32,565 bases of DNA from SIG510 sp045540975 (GTDB lineage Bacteria; Bacillota; Clostridia; Oscillospirales; JAAYXM01). The stretch is from positions 1 through 32,565 of the forward strand of contig JAZQIE010000076.1 of assembly GCA_045540975.1 (NCBI GenBank), written 5' to 3'. Shown in pieces: positions 21,223-29,699 of this stretch (positions within the stretch are counted from its first letter, which is position 1; every line of letters starts with the position of its first letter). The notes under the pieces are model-generated. The model was not told the origin of the DNA. It made no database searches and was given only the letters and a program-made list of their open reading frames with translations. Both the position numbers and the translations under genes were made by a program.

Positions 21223-22517
21223 ACAGTTCTCCTCATTCGACAGATAAAGAAACCGTCGGTTTCAAATTCGTGCGGCAGGAATGTTATCATCCCTTCGCGA
21301 TTTCCGATGACACTCGGTAAATCCAAACTTGTCAATTCAAAGTCGGAATGCGCTTTTAAGAATGCGGAAACGACATCCTCATTTTCCGCTTTCCGAATGG
21401 TACAGGTCGAATAAACCAAAGTGCCGCCCTTCTTCACATAGCGCGCAGAATTTTCCAAAATTGCGCGTTGAAGTTTCGGCAATGCTTCAATCTCTTCCTG
21501 TGCTTTGTAGCGAATATCCGCTTTTTTACGAATAACACCCAAACCTGAGCACGGAACATCCGACAGAACAACATCAAATGCATGTTCAAACTCGGGTCGG
21601 AATTCCGATGCATCCTGCAATCTTGTTTCCAGCACCGAACAACCCAAACGCTTTACACCGGCCCGAATGAGTTCAAGTTTGTGCGGATGAATGTCGCACG
21701 AAATGAGTTTCCCTTCATTCTTCAGCAGTTGTGCGAGCAAAAAGGATTTTCCTCCCGGGGCCGCACAAGTATCCAATACATGCATTCCGGGTTTTACATC
21801 GGTTGCGAGCGCCGCAAGTTGACTCGCAGGGTCTTGGATCTGAATCATTCCGTTTTGATATGCAGGAAGCAGTTCAATATCACCCGGTTGATGCAAAATG
21901 ATGCAGTTTTCAAGCCATGGGTGCGCCTCAGATTGCGGAATTTCCCGTAAACAATCCACCTGCGTACAACAAAGTGTGTTGACACGAGCGGTAATCTGCG
22001 GTGTTTCATTGTTTGCTTTTAAAATCTTTGCCGCTGTTTCCCTTCCGTAATCCGAGCGAAACAGCGAAACCAACCATTCGGGATGGCTATAAAGTGTAGC
22101 ATCATCGGTTGGTTTTTTCAGTGAGTCACGCTCACGGTCAATCTTGCGAAGCACCGCATTGACAAAGCCTGCCGCTCGGGCGTTGTTTCGTCTTGCGGCA
22201 CTTACCGCGTCATTGACAGCTGCATGAGCCGGAATGCGCTCCAAAAACAGGAGTTGATACACACCAAGCCGTAAAATGTCCAAGATTCCCGGAGCGATTT
22301 TACTCAATTTCAAGCTGGAACACTGTGCAATATAAAAATCACACAGCATCCGATTTTGGAGCACACCGTAACAAAGCTGAGTCGCAAGCGCCGCATCGCG
22401 CACATCGAGTGATGCGCTTTTGAGCGCGTGCTTCAAACTTCCGTCCGACCATGCACCGTCACGGCGAAATGCCGCTAAAACTGTTCTGGCAACATCACGT
22501 GCCGTTTGCTTTCCCAT
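21219..22517 (-). CDS. rsmB: 16S rRNA (cytosine-967-C5) methyltransferase RsmB
   Basis: A 432-residue enzyme with an N-terminal NusB-like RNA-binding domain (about residues 1-140) and a C-terminal SAM methyltransferase domain. The SAM motif is DTCAAPGGKS (249-258), the catalytic cysteine is C372 in STCTI, and the helper cysteine is C323 in DVPCSG. GGAGG lies nine bases before ATG 22517, which immediately follows the stop of the upstream metallopeptidase gene. All key residues are present. Confidence 0.96.
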   Translation of the reverse strand: MGKQTARDVARTVLAAFRRDGAWSDGSLKHALKSASLDVRDAALATQLCYGVLQNRMLCDFYIAQCSSLKLSKIAPGILDILRLGVYQLLFLERIPAHAAVNDAVSAARRNNARAAGFVNAVLRKIDRERDSLKKPTDDATLYSHPEWLVSLFRSDYGRETAAKILKANNETPQITARVNTLCCTQVDCLREIPQSEAHPWLENCIILHQPGDIELLPAYQNGMIQIQDPASQLAALATDVKPGMHVLDTCAAPGGKSFLLAQLLKNEGKLISCDIHPHKLELIRAGVKRLGCSVLETRLQDASEFRPEFEHAFDVVLSDVPCSGLGVIRKKADIRYKAQEEIEALPKLQRAILENSARYVKKGGTLVYSTCTIRKAENEDVVSAFLKAHSDFELTSLDLPSVIGNREGMITFLPHEFETDGFFICRMRRTV

Positions 22518-23213
22518 TTAATTGCGCCTCCGACCGCCGCCAAACAACAGAATCAAACGCAAAAATTGTGCAAGCGAAACCGCCAGTGCAGCGACATAAG
22601 TCATTGCCGCGGCAGAAAGCACTTTTTTGACCGAACGAATCTCATCGTCCCCGACAATTCCAACTTCAACCAGGGTTTTTGTCGCACGTCGGGAAGCATT
22701 GAATTCAACAGGAAGTGTAATCAGCTGAAACAGAACTGCAGCGCCAAAGAACAAGATACCAACCGTGACTAAGGATTCGAAATTCAAGAAGAATCCGATT
22801 AAAATCAAGGGAATCGACAAACTCGATCCGATTTGCGACACAGGAATAATGGCATTACGGAGTTTAATTGGTCCGTAACCGCAGGCATACTGCATCGCAT
22901 GACCGCATTCGTGCGCAGCGACACCCGCTGCCGCAACCGAGCGCGAGTCATAGACCGAATCGGACAAACGAATCACCTTCTCCTTGGGAGAAAAATGGTC
23001 GGTCAGATTTCCCGAAACACGCTCAATGCGAACGTCGGTAATTCCAAATGCACGAAGCATTTGTTCTGCAACCTGAGCCCCGGTAAAACTTCTCATTAAA
23101 GGTTGACGCGAGAATTTTTTGAATGTTCCGTTCACCGACATTTGCGCCCAGAGAGAAAACAAAACCGCAGGTAAAACCAAGATAACATATGTCATATCAA
23201 ATCCAAGATACAT
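22518..23213 (-). CDS. YugP-like membrane zinc metallopeptidase
   Basis: A 231-residue neutral zinc metallopeptidase of the YugP family. One N-terminal membrane helix, the zinc site HECGHA (H101, E102, H105) and three further hydrophobic segments suggest a membrane protease, substrate unknown. ATG 23213 is preceded by AGGGGG; an ATG six codons earlier overlaps the fmt 3' end without a Shine-Dalgarno sequence. The Gly/Arg-rich C-terminus ends GGGRRRN. It lies between fmt and rsmB, where B. subtilis has no gene, and I believe this placement is common in Clostridia. Confidence 0.9.
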   Translation of the reverse strand: MYLGFDMTYVILVLPAVLFSLWAQMSVNGTFKKFSRQPLMRSFTGAQVAEQMLRAFGITDVRIERVSGNLTDHFSPKEKVIRLSDSVYDSRSVAAAGVAAHECGHAMQYACGYGPIKLRNAIIPVSQIGSSLSIPLILIGFFLNFESLVTVGILFFGAAVLFQLITLPVEFNASRRATKTLVEVGIVGDDEIRSVKKVLSAAAMTYVAALAVSLAQFLRLILLFGGGRRRN

Positions 23214-23224
23214 TCTGTTACCCC

Positions 23225-24157
23225 CTAACATTCAAAACGGCAGCCAATCAAACCGGGATGTCCGCAATTATAGGCATCCGGACTCATTCGTTTCCCACCC
23301 TGCATTTGCAATTCGGTGACAACAACAGAATTCCCATCACCGCAAGCGACAGTCATTCCTTCTTTGGTGATATCAATTACAGAGCCTGCGGGAGCATCGC
23401 ATTTACCGCCGAAAACAGCGCGATAAATCTTGAGCACCTGCCCGTCAACAATTGTGAATGCAATCGGCCAGGAGTTGCTTCCACGCACCAGGTTAATCAC
23501 TTCTCGCGCAGAAGCATTCCAGTTAATCTTTGCATCTTCTTTTCGAATCATTGCCGCATAGGTACTGAGCTCGTGCGCTTGCGGAGTTCGGGGCGCGCAC
23601 CCTTTCTCGATTAAATCAAGGGTTTCAATCAAGAGGTCTGCACCCATCAACGCAAGACGGTCAAACAACTCTGCCGCAGTTTCATACGCAGGAATCGGGG
23701 TTTCTCGCGAGAGAATAACATCTCCCGTGTCCAAGCCCTCATCCATAAACATGGTGCAAACGCCGCTCTTTTCTTCCCCGTTTAGCACTACACGCTGAAT
23801 GGGAGCTGCTCCGCGATATTTCGGAAGAAGCGAGCCGTGAACATTCACACACCCGTACTTGGGAAAGTCCAAAACATCTTTCGGCAGAATCTTGCCGTAT
23901 GCAACAACCACCAAAATATCGGGCTGATGTTCTTCCAAGACAGATTGCAATTCACCGTGCTTCAGGCTCTCGGGTTGATAGACGGGAAACCCAAAACCTT
24001 CCGCACATTCTTTCACCTCGGTTTTGCGCAATTTCATTCCGCGACCGCGCATTTGATCGGGTGCGGAAACAACCGCACAAACAGTATGCTCAGACTCTGC
24101 CAAAGCGCGCAGAGATGCAACTGCAAAATCCGGGGTACCCATAAACAATACTTTCAT
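23225..24157 (-). CDS. fmt: Methionyl-tRNA formyltransferase
   Basis: A 310-residue enzyme that formylates initiator Met-tRNA using 10-formyltetrahydrofolate. The catalytic residues N105, H107 and D143 are in VNVHGSLLPKYRGAAPI and GLDTGDV, and the C-terminal OB-like tRNA-binding domain is complete, ending near LIGCRFEC. ATG 24157 was chosen because it lies one base after the def stop codon; an upstream 14-codon extension overlaps def. Its pairing with def is the usual formylation-deformylation module. Confidence 0.97.
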   Translation of the reverse strand: MKVLFMGTPDFAVASLRALAESEHTVCAVVSAPDQMRGRGMKLRKTEVKECAEGFGFPVYQPESLKHGELQSVLEEHQPDILVVVAYGKILPKDVLDFPKYGCVNVHGSLLPKYRGAAPIQRVVLNGEEKSGVCTMFMDEGLDTGDVILSRETPIPAYETAAELFDRLALMGADLLIETLDLIEKGCAPRTPQAHELSTYAAMIRKEDAKINWNASAREVINLVRGSNSWPIAFTIVDGQVLKIYRAVFGGKCDAPAGSVIDITKEGMTVACGDGNSVVVTELQMQGGKRMSPDAYNCGHPGLIGCRFEC

Positions 24158-24158
24158 C

Positions 24159-24608
24159 TTATTCCAAATACTCCAATACATGATCGGTGAACAGTACACC
24201 GTCTAAATGATCCAACTCATGGCAGAAGGCACGTGCCCGCAAGCCTTCGCCGGTAATGGTAAACTCTTTTCCGAATCGGTCCTGCGCACGAACTGTGACA
24301 ACAAACGGGCGCGATACAGTACCGTACACCTCGGGGACACTCAGGCAACCCTCGGGGTCTGTCTGTTCACCGTCGGTTGCAATGATAACCGGGTTAATCA
24401 ATTCAATCATTTCGTCATCGGTATAGACCAAAACCGCACGGCGCAGAATGCCAACCTGCACTGCAGCAAGACCTGCACCGTCTACCGCGAGCAAGGTCTC
24501 GCGCATATCATCCAATAACAGATGCAGTTTTGCATCAAACTTTTCAACCGGGCGCGAGGTTTTGCGAAGCACCGGGTCTCCTTTTTTTACAATTGTACGA
24601 ATTGCCAT
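24159..24608 (-). CDS. def: Peptide deformylase
   Basis: A 149-residue metalloenzyme that removes the formyl group from new proteins. The three motifs are intact: GAGLAAVQVG (44-53), EGCLSVP (86-92, metal ligand C88) and HELDH (130-134, ligands H130 and H134 with E131 as base). ATG 24608 opens with MAIRTIVKKGDPVLR, the typical N-terminus; an ATG three codons earlier is possible. It lies 15 bases after priA and one base before fmt. Confidence 0.96.
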   Translation of the reverse strand: MAIRTIVKKGDPVLRKTSRPVEKFDAKLHLLLDDMRETLLAVDGAGLAAVQVGILRRAVLVYTDDEMIELINPVIIATDGEQTDPEGCLSVPEVYGTVSRPFVVTVRAQDRFGKEFTITGEGLRARAFCHELDHLDGVLFTDHVLEYLE

Positions 24609-24623
24609 AATACTCATCCATTT

Positions 24624-27095
24624 CTAAAAGTCATTTCCGTTGATGTCTGCAACAACAGTTAAATTCTTGCTGAGTTTGTCTTTCCCGAATTCTCTCAGAA
24701 CAGCGGAAACCATCTCGCGCAGGCGTTTGCTGTTTTGCCCGCAGACCGAAAACTGATAACGGTATTTTTCGTTAATTCTTGCAATTACCGCAGGCGCAGG
24801 GCCGTATGCGGAAAGCTCAATATCCGGGTAATTGCTTCTGTTTTGCAAATCCAACTGATACATCAAACGCGTACAGGCTTTCAGAACATCTCGTTCCGAG
24901 ATGCCGGAAACCAATACACTTATTATATCACAAAACGGTGGAAGACTGCGATTTTTTCGCAGTAATATTTCACTTTTATAGAAATTAATATAATCCTGAT
25001 GTGCGGCAAACTGAATCACAGGCTGATTGGGTGAATACGTTTGAATCACCGCACGACCCGTGTGCGCACCGCGTCCTGCTCTCCCGACCACTTGTGTAAT
25101 CAGAGAAAACGCGGTTTCTGCGGCACGGTAGTGGTTCATATTGATTCCTTGATCCGCATCCAAAACACCGACCAAAGTAACATTTTCAAAATCCAAGCCT
25201 TTTGTAATCATCTGTGTGCCGAGTAAGATGGGAATCTTTTCATCGCGGAAGCGCTTTAAAATACGCTCATGCGCATCTTTGGTGGTGGTTGTATCGGTGT
25301 CCATCCGCAACACTTCCGCTTCGGGAAATAACGTGCGAAGTTCTTCCTCAATTTTCTGTGTTCCCGCACCCACAAATCGCATCGGTGCACCGCAATAGGC
25401 ACATTGATGCTCCACTTTTCTTGAGTATCCGCAATGATGACACATCAAACGGCCGTTTACCGAATGATATGTAAGCGGTGCGCTGCAATGCACACATTCC
25501 GGGACACAGCCGCAGGATTCACATACAATGTATCGGCTGGAGCCTCGGCGGTTGATAAATAAAATACTCTGCTGACCGTGTGCAAGGTTGTATTCCAGCT
25601 CGGCTTTCAGCACACTTCCGATGCTGCCCGAATCCCCATTGCGCAAATCTTTTCTGCGGTCGCAAATCAGCACCTTCGGAAGCGGTTGCGAATTATAGCG
25701 ATTTTCCAAAACGTGCAAACTGTATTTCCCAATCTGCGCTTGGTACATACTCTCAACAGATGGGGTTGCAGAGCCCAAAAGCAGCAATGCACGGTTTTGC
25801 ATGCAACGGTATTTGGCAACATCGCGCGCATGATAGCGCGGATTGGTACCTGATTTATATGTATGTTCCTGCTCCTCGTCCAAAATGATGATTCCGATAT
25901 TTTGGAGTGGAGCAAAAACAGCCGAACGGGTGCCGACCACAACATCTACTTCACCGTTTTTGATGCGTTTCCACTCATCAAGGCGTTCACCTGCGGAAAG
26001 TGCACTGTGAAGAATTGCAATACGGTCCCCAAAGTAGCAAAAGAACCGCTCCACCAGCTGCGGGGTCAACGCGATTTCCGGCACAAGCATCAATGCAGTT
26101 CTCCCCTGCTCAATGCTATTTTCAATTAACTTCATATATACCAAAGTTTTTCCGCTTCCGGTCACGCCAAAGAGCAGCGAGCATCTTGCTTCATCCGCAT
26201 CGAATTGCTCAACCAGTTCCTCGAAAACAGATGCTTGGTCTTCGTTGAGTACGATTTCCTCGTGTGTTCCGCTGACACAAACTTTCGGACGGCGATAAAC
26301 CTCCTGCTCGGAAATCTCAATCAAGCCGTTTTTCCGAAGTGTGTTGATTGAACTAAGTGAGGCACCTGTAAAGTAACGAAGTTCGGCAACAGGAGCGGCA
26401 CCGATTTCCAACAGCATCCGCAGGACTTCACGTTGACCAAAGGAACGTTTCGCGAGTTTTTCCAGATATGCCTCCGCCTCTTCATAGGAGACCGACAAAT
26501 GCGCAATTTGCTGAAGCTTATCGGACAAGTTACGCTCGGGTTGTACAATCGAGAGCATTCCGCTTTCGGCAAGCGCGGTAAACACTTCGTTGATTTTTGT
26601 CAGCGAATATCGGTCACGAAATGTCGCCGCAGTCATTTTTTCATAACGAATTGCGAAAATATCCTCGCAAAGACTTGCGCTGTCCGGGATATCCGAGCAG
26701 GCATTCATCATTGCGGAAAGCTCCGCCTCGGTATCGAGCAGATAACTGCGAATCATTTTGAACTTCAAGCCCGCGGGAAGCATTGCATTTAAAACTTGGT
26801 ACAATAAGCAAAAGCACTGATTGTGTACCCACAGAGCAAGTTTTACAAGCTCTTCGCTTAAAACAGGCTCTGCATCCAGTACATCAATGATTTCCTTTAA
26901 ATTCGGATATGCGGAGGTTTCCGCAAGGCTCAGAACGAAGCCTTCCGTAACTCTTCCACCGGGACCGAACGGAACCAAGACACGCATTCCTACCGCGACC
27001 TTACCCATGAGTGCTTTTCCGATAAAATAATCATAGGGTTTATCAATCGCATAGGTCGCAGTACTTACTGCAACACGCGCAACCGTAAGCTCCAT
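24624..27095 (-). CDS. priA: Primosomal protein N' (replication restart helicase PriA)
   Basis: An 823-residue superfamily 2 helicase that recognises stalled forks and reloads the replisome. An N-terminal 3'-end-binding domain (about 1-100) and a winged-helix region are followed by Walker A GVTGSGKT (310-317). The Walker B box reads DEEQEH (406-411), whereas E. coli and B. subtilis have DEEH. Cysteine-rich zinc sites begin with CESCGC, and helicase motifs IV-VI include a QVVGRAGRG motif. AAGGAGG precedes ATG 27095. coaBC, usually just upstream in Bacillus, is missing. Confidence 0.95.
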   Translation of the reverse strand: MELTVARVAVSTATYAIDKPYDYFIGKALMGKVAVGMRVLVPFGPGGRVTEGFVLSLAETSAYPNLKEIIDVLDAEPVLSEELVKLALWVHNQCFCLLYQVLNAMLPAGLKFKMIRSYLLDTEAELSAMMNACSDIPDSASLCEDIFAIRYEKMTAATFRDRYSLTKINEVFTALAESGMLSIVQPERNLSDKLQQIAHLSVSYEEAEAYLEKLAKRSFGQREVLRMLLEIGAAPVAELRYFTGASLSSINTLRKNGLIEISEQEVYRRPKVCVSGTHEEIVLNEDQASVFEELVEQFDADEARCSLLFGVTGSGKTLVYMKLIENSIEQGRTALMLVPEIALTPQLVERFFCYFGDRIAILHSALSAGERLDEWKRIKNGEVDVVVGTRSAVFAPLQNIGIIILDEEQEHTYKSGTNPRYHARDVAKYRCMQNRALLLLGSATPSVESMYQAQIGKYSLHVLENRYNSQPLPKVLICDRRKDLRNGDSGSIGSVLKAELEYNLAHGQQSILFINRRGSSRYIVCESCGCVPECVHCSAPLTYHSVNGRLMCHHCGYSRKVEHQCAYCGAPMRFVGAGTQKIEEELRTLFPEAEVLRMDTDTTTTKDAHERILKRFRDEKIPILLGTQMITKGLDFENVTLVGVLDADQGINMNHYRAAETAFSLITQVVGRAGRGAHTGRAVIQTYSPNQPVIQFAAHQDYINFYKSEILLRKNRSLPPFCDIISVLVSGISERDVLKACTRLMYQLDLQNRSNYPDIELSAYGPAPAVIARINEKYRYQFSVCGQNSKRLREMVSAVLREFGKDKLSKNLTVVADINGNDF

Positions 27096-27126
27096 TCTCT
27101 CCCCTCCTTCGACCCGAATTTGCACC

Positions 27127-27160
27127 AAAACTGCCCCAACGAAGCCATCGGAGCAGTTTT
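27127..27160 (-). terminator. Hairpin between rpoZ and priA, weak terminator or attenuator
   Basis: On the minus strand an 11-bp stem with one mismatch (27150-27160 with 27127-27137), with a 12-base loop, begins seven bases after the rpoZ stop. Its T-tract is only the four T in the 3' arm. Partial termination, or mRNA end protection after processing, would fit equally. Confidence 0.45.
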
Positions 27161-27167
27161 ATAAGTA

Positions 27168-27377
27168 TTATTCCTCTTCCGAATCAACCCGATTGATTGC
27201 CGTCAAAACTCCGTTTGCAATTTCGTTGATTGCGCTGCGGACCGGTTTCACATCGGTTTTTACAGCCTTTTCCTCGTTCTCGTCGGAAATCTCTCTTGCG
27301 CGGCGTGCGGTGAGATTTACGAGCAGATAACGGTTGTCCACTCTTTTGAGCAATTCACTCATAGACGGGTATAACAT
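27168..27377 (-). CDS. rpoZ: DNA-directed RNA polymerase omega subunit
   Basis: A 69-residue protein matching the size and start of Firmicute omega (MLYPSMSELLKRVDNRYLLV, then TARRAREIS). Omega helps assemble and stabilise the core enzyme by binding beta-prime. AGGAGG lies a few bases before ATG 27377. An acidic tail (VDSEEE) ends the protein. It begins 12 bases after remA, with no gmk between them. Confidence 0.93.
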   Translation of the reverse strand: MLYPSMSELLKRVDNRYLLVNLTARRAREISDENEEKAVKTDVKPVRSAINEIANGVLTAINRVDSEEE

Positions 27378-27389
27378 AATAGTTCCTCC

Positions 27390-27668
27390 TTATTCTTCAG
27401 ACGCAAAATCTTCAACAAAATGATCGGTAATTTCCTCTTTCAACACGCGATTTGCAACGGTTTCCGGCTGAATCGCAGAAAGAATGACGTGGTCACTGTC
27501 CATAATCAAAACCGCACGGGTGCGGCGGCCGTATGTAGCATCAATCAAAACACCGCGGTCACGCGCTTCCTGGACAATTCGTTTAATCGGCGCAGATTCC
27601 GGACTGACAATCGAAATCAGACGGTCTGCGGAGACAATATTTCCAAATCCAATATTGATGAGTTGCAT
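27390..27668 (-). CDS. remA: RemA-like transcriptional regulator (DUF370)
   Basis: A 92-residue DNA-binding protein of the RemA/DUF370 family, opening MQLINIGFGNIVSADRLISI and carrying the conserved RRTRAVLIMDSDHVILSA segment. In B. subtilis RemA activates extracellular matrix genes and forms ring-like oligomers on DNA; other hosts keep it even without a biofilm operon. ATG 27668 has GAGGA seven bases upstream; 12 codons further upstream overlap yicC and are not needed. It follows yicC by 10 bases, as in Bacillus. Confidence 0.92.
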   Translation of the reverse strand: MQLINIGFGNIVSADRLISIVSPESAPIKRIVQEARDRGVLIDATYGRRTRAVLIMDSDHVILSAIQPETVANRVLKEEITDHFVEDFASEE

Positions 27669-27678
27669 AATGTAATCC

Positions 27679-28560
27679 TCACTCGATATTCTGAATCTGT
27701 TCACGGATTTTTTCGATTTCCGCTTTCAGATCTACCACATACTGCGCAATCTCCAAATCGTTTCCTTTTGAGCCGATTGTGTTAGCCTCGCGGTTGAATT
27801 CCTGCACCAGGAAATCGATTTTCCGACCGACAGCACCGCCGTTTTTCAGCATATCGGCAAGCTGGGTCAAATGGCTGCGCAGACGGACAATCTCTTCGGT
27901 GACCGCGGTCTTGTCAGCAAAAATCGCGGCTTCTGTCAGAATCCGTTGCGGATCGATCATGGTATTGGAAAGGACCTCCTGCATCCGCGCTTCCAGCTTC
28001 TGGCGATACTCTTCAACGCACTTCGGAGAGCGAAGTTCAATCTTATCCACCAAATCACGAATCAAGCCGATACGGTAGGTAATGTCATCTACAAGACGCT
28101 GTCCTTCGCGTTCACACATTGCCATGTATTCGTCCAAAGCGGCATCAAGCGCAAGGAGAATATCCTGCTTTAATTCTTCCTCGTCTTCTTCGGCTTTTTC
28201 CACACTCAGTACATCCGAAAATGACATTGCGCGTGACACCGAAATATCCGAAGTCAAGCCGAACTTCTCGCAAATCAAATCCGCAGCATCCAAGTAAGAC
28301 TTCAGGACTGCTTCATTGACCGTGACCGTGACGGGTGTTTTCTCTTTTGCGGTGTCAATCGTGATATAAAGCTCGATCTTCCCGCGTGCAACACGCTCTT
28401 GAACACGTGATTTGATTGCTTCTTCCATAAACGTGTAAATTCGCGGCAGACGAACATTGCAATCAAAATAACGATGATTGACGGATTTCATCTCGACCGT
28501 AATATCACGTTGATGCGCAGATAACTGGCTTCGTCCAAAGCCGGTCATACTTCTGATCAT
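27679..28560 (-). CDS. yicC: YicC family endoribonuclease
   Basis: A 293-residue protein with the characteristic N-terminus MIRSMTGFGR and the conserved VEMKSVNHRYFD stretch, and at the C-terminus the DUF1732 domain with GRKIDFLVQEFNREANTIGSK. YicC proteins are ribonucleases involved in RNA turnover. GAGGAAG precedes ATG 28560, and a strong vegetative promoter lies about 45 bases upstream. It is the first gene of the long operon running to radA. Confidence 0.94.
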   Translation of the reverse strand: MIRSMTGFGRSQLSAHQRDITVEMKSVNHRYFDCNVRLPRIYTFMEEAIKSRVQERVARGKIELYITIDTAKEKTPVTVTVNEAVLKSYLDAADLICEKFGLTSDISVSRAMSFSDVLSVEKAEEDEEELKQDILLALDAALDEYMAMCEREGQRLVDDITYRIGLIRDLVDKIELRSPKCVEEYRQKLEARMQEVLSNTMIDPQRILTEAAIFADKTAVTEEIVRLRSHLTQLADMLKNGGAVGRKIDFLVQEFNREANTIGSKGNDLEIAQYVVDLKAEIEKIREQIQNIE

Positions 28561-28602
28561 GACACAAACTTCCTCTCATTGATTCTAATATGTGTAAAAA
28601 AC

Positions 28603-28632
28603 ATTATATCAATTTATCCTTCGTTCTGTCAA
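28603..28632 (-). promoter_or_regulatory. Predicted strong sigma-A promoter for the yicC-radA operon
   Basis: The minus strand has consensus TTGACA (28627-28632), an 18-base spacer and consensus TATAAT (28603-28608), preceded by the extended -10 TG. This is the best promoter in the window and drives a possible 16-gene operon. It begins seven bases after the stop of the upstream gene, with no terminator visible between them. Confidence 0.88.
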
Positions 28633-28639
28633 ACAAACT

Positions 28640-29140
28640 TCAACGTCGAATGCGAGTGTCAAAAAACCGCAACCATTCCCGCCCGGCAAAGTCATAAACG
28701 AGAAATGCGGCAAGATACAGAATCCAAGTCAAAACAAAAGACGTCAGCTTCTTCGGGACAACTGCCAAAAACAGATTTGTAAAACAGAAAAACAGAACGA
28801 AAAACAACACATTCGCATATAAAAGCTTGCAAATATAAGCCACAACAGGATGGAATTTGTTTTCAATCCATTGTTTGATGATTTGATAGAAACCAAACAA
28901 CAGAACAAACAACGCCGCCGCATACTTGACGGGAGACAAAACAAGTGCCAAAAAGCCCGTCACTAAATATGAGGCAAAAGCGGCAGCATAGCCGTGCTTT
29001 TTCACCAAAACCGCAGGAAACAAGCCTGCAAGTGCAGCAAGCGAGAGTGCCGCACTCGGAAAAACGCCACCCAAAATCAGCACAATCGTCGCAAGTCCCG
29101 AGATGATTGCGCTTTTGGTTAAAACCGCTGTCTTTTTCAT
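28640..29140 (-). CDS. Uncharacterised polytopic membrane protein
   Basis: A 166-residue protein with about five membrane helices, opening with Lys-Lys and Lys-Ser residues before the first helix. Length, helix spacing and the small-residue-rich helices resemble ECF-transporter substrate-binding (S) components, but this is only an impression and I see no substrate motif or energising genes. ATG 29140 lies one base after the stop of the J-domain gene, so coupling is likely; the Shine-Dalgarno sequence is weak. It is the last gene of the cdaA-cdaR unit. Confidence 0.7.
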   Translation of the reverse strand: MKKTAVLTKSAIISGLATIVLILGGVFPSAALSLAALAGLFPAVLVKKHGYAAAFASYLVTGFLALVLSPVKYAAALFVLLFGFYQIIKQWIENKFHPVVAYICKLLYANVLFFVLFFCFTNLFLAVVPKKLTSFVLTWILYLAAFLVYDFAGREWLRFFDTRIRR

Positions 29141-29141
29141 A

Positions 29142-29699
29142 TTAATTGCAACACATATCCGCACAAATCAACGCGGTACAGCAGTCACAGCAACCGGCTC
29201 CGCCGCACAGATTGTTCTGATAAGACTGATAGGCTTGTCCTTGTGTTGCCTGCATCCGTTGAAGCGCTGCGGAATACTCCGGATTGGTCGGATTCATTTG
29301 ATATGCAGTGGTAAAATGACGCTTCGCTTCATCGTACCAACGCTTGCGCAGCATCACATTTCCCATTAGAAAATGCCACTCTGCATCATGATTGGTCATT
29401 CCCAAAAGCATCTGCTCTGCCATTGCGATATTTCCCGCATTGAGATACGAGCGAATCTGCTGATACATTTGATTCGAAGATGTGTTGGAGTTTTGATGAG
29501 AACGACCGCTCGCGCGCATTTTAACAATGTTGTCATACGCTTCGTTTATCTCTTTCATCTTCTCGGATGCAAGGTCCGCAAGCGGATTATTCAGATAATT
29601 ATCCGGATGATATTTTTTCGCAAGTTCACGATAGGCTTGCTTAATTTCGTCATCACTTGCGCTCGGCGAAACACCAAGCACCTGATACGGATCATTCAT
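29142..29699 (-). CDS. J-domain protein with TPR-like region and cysteine-rich tail
   Basis: A 185-residue protein with an N-terminal J domain (about residues 3-62) and intact HPD motif (31-33), which would stimulate an Hsp70/DnaK. A TPR-like helical region (about 77-150) follows, where LNAGNIAMAEQMLL and WYDEAKRHFTTAYQMNP look like repeat units. The last 21 residues contain eight cysteines (165, 170, 171, 173, 174, 179, 183 and 184). It is not classical DnaJ: it lacks the Gly/Phe region and CXXCXGXG zinc repeats. AAAGGAG precedes ATG 29699, which overlaps the end of the DUF5685-like gene by eight bases. Confidence 0.85.
   Translation of the reverse strand: MNDPYQVLGVSPSASDDEIKQAYRELAKKYHPDNYLNNPLADLASEKMKEINEAYDNIVKMRASGRSHQNSNTSSNQMYQQIRSYLNAGNIAMAEQMLLGMTNHDAEWHFLMGNVMLRKRWYDEAKRHFTTAYQMNPTNPEYSAALQRMQATQGQAYQSYQNNLCGGAGCCDCCTALICADMCCN

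Noticed and set aside
29142..29699. J-domain protein as the main chaperone DnaJ
   Set aside because: It lacks the Gly/Phe region, four CXXCXGXG repeats and the C-terminal client domains, and has no dnaK or grpE nearby.
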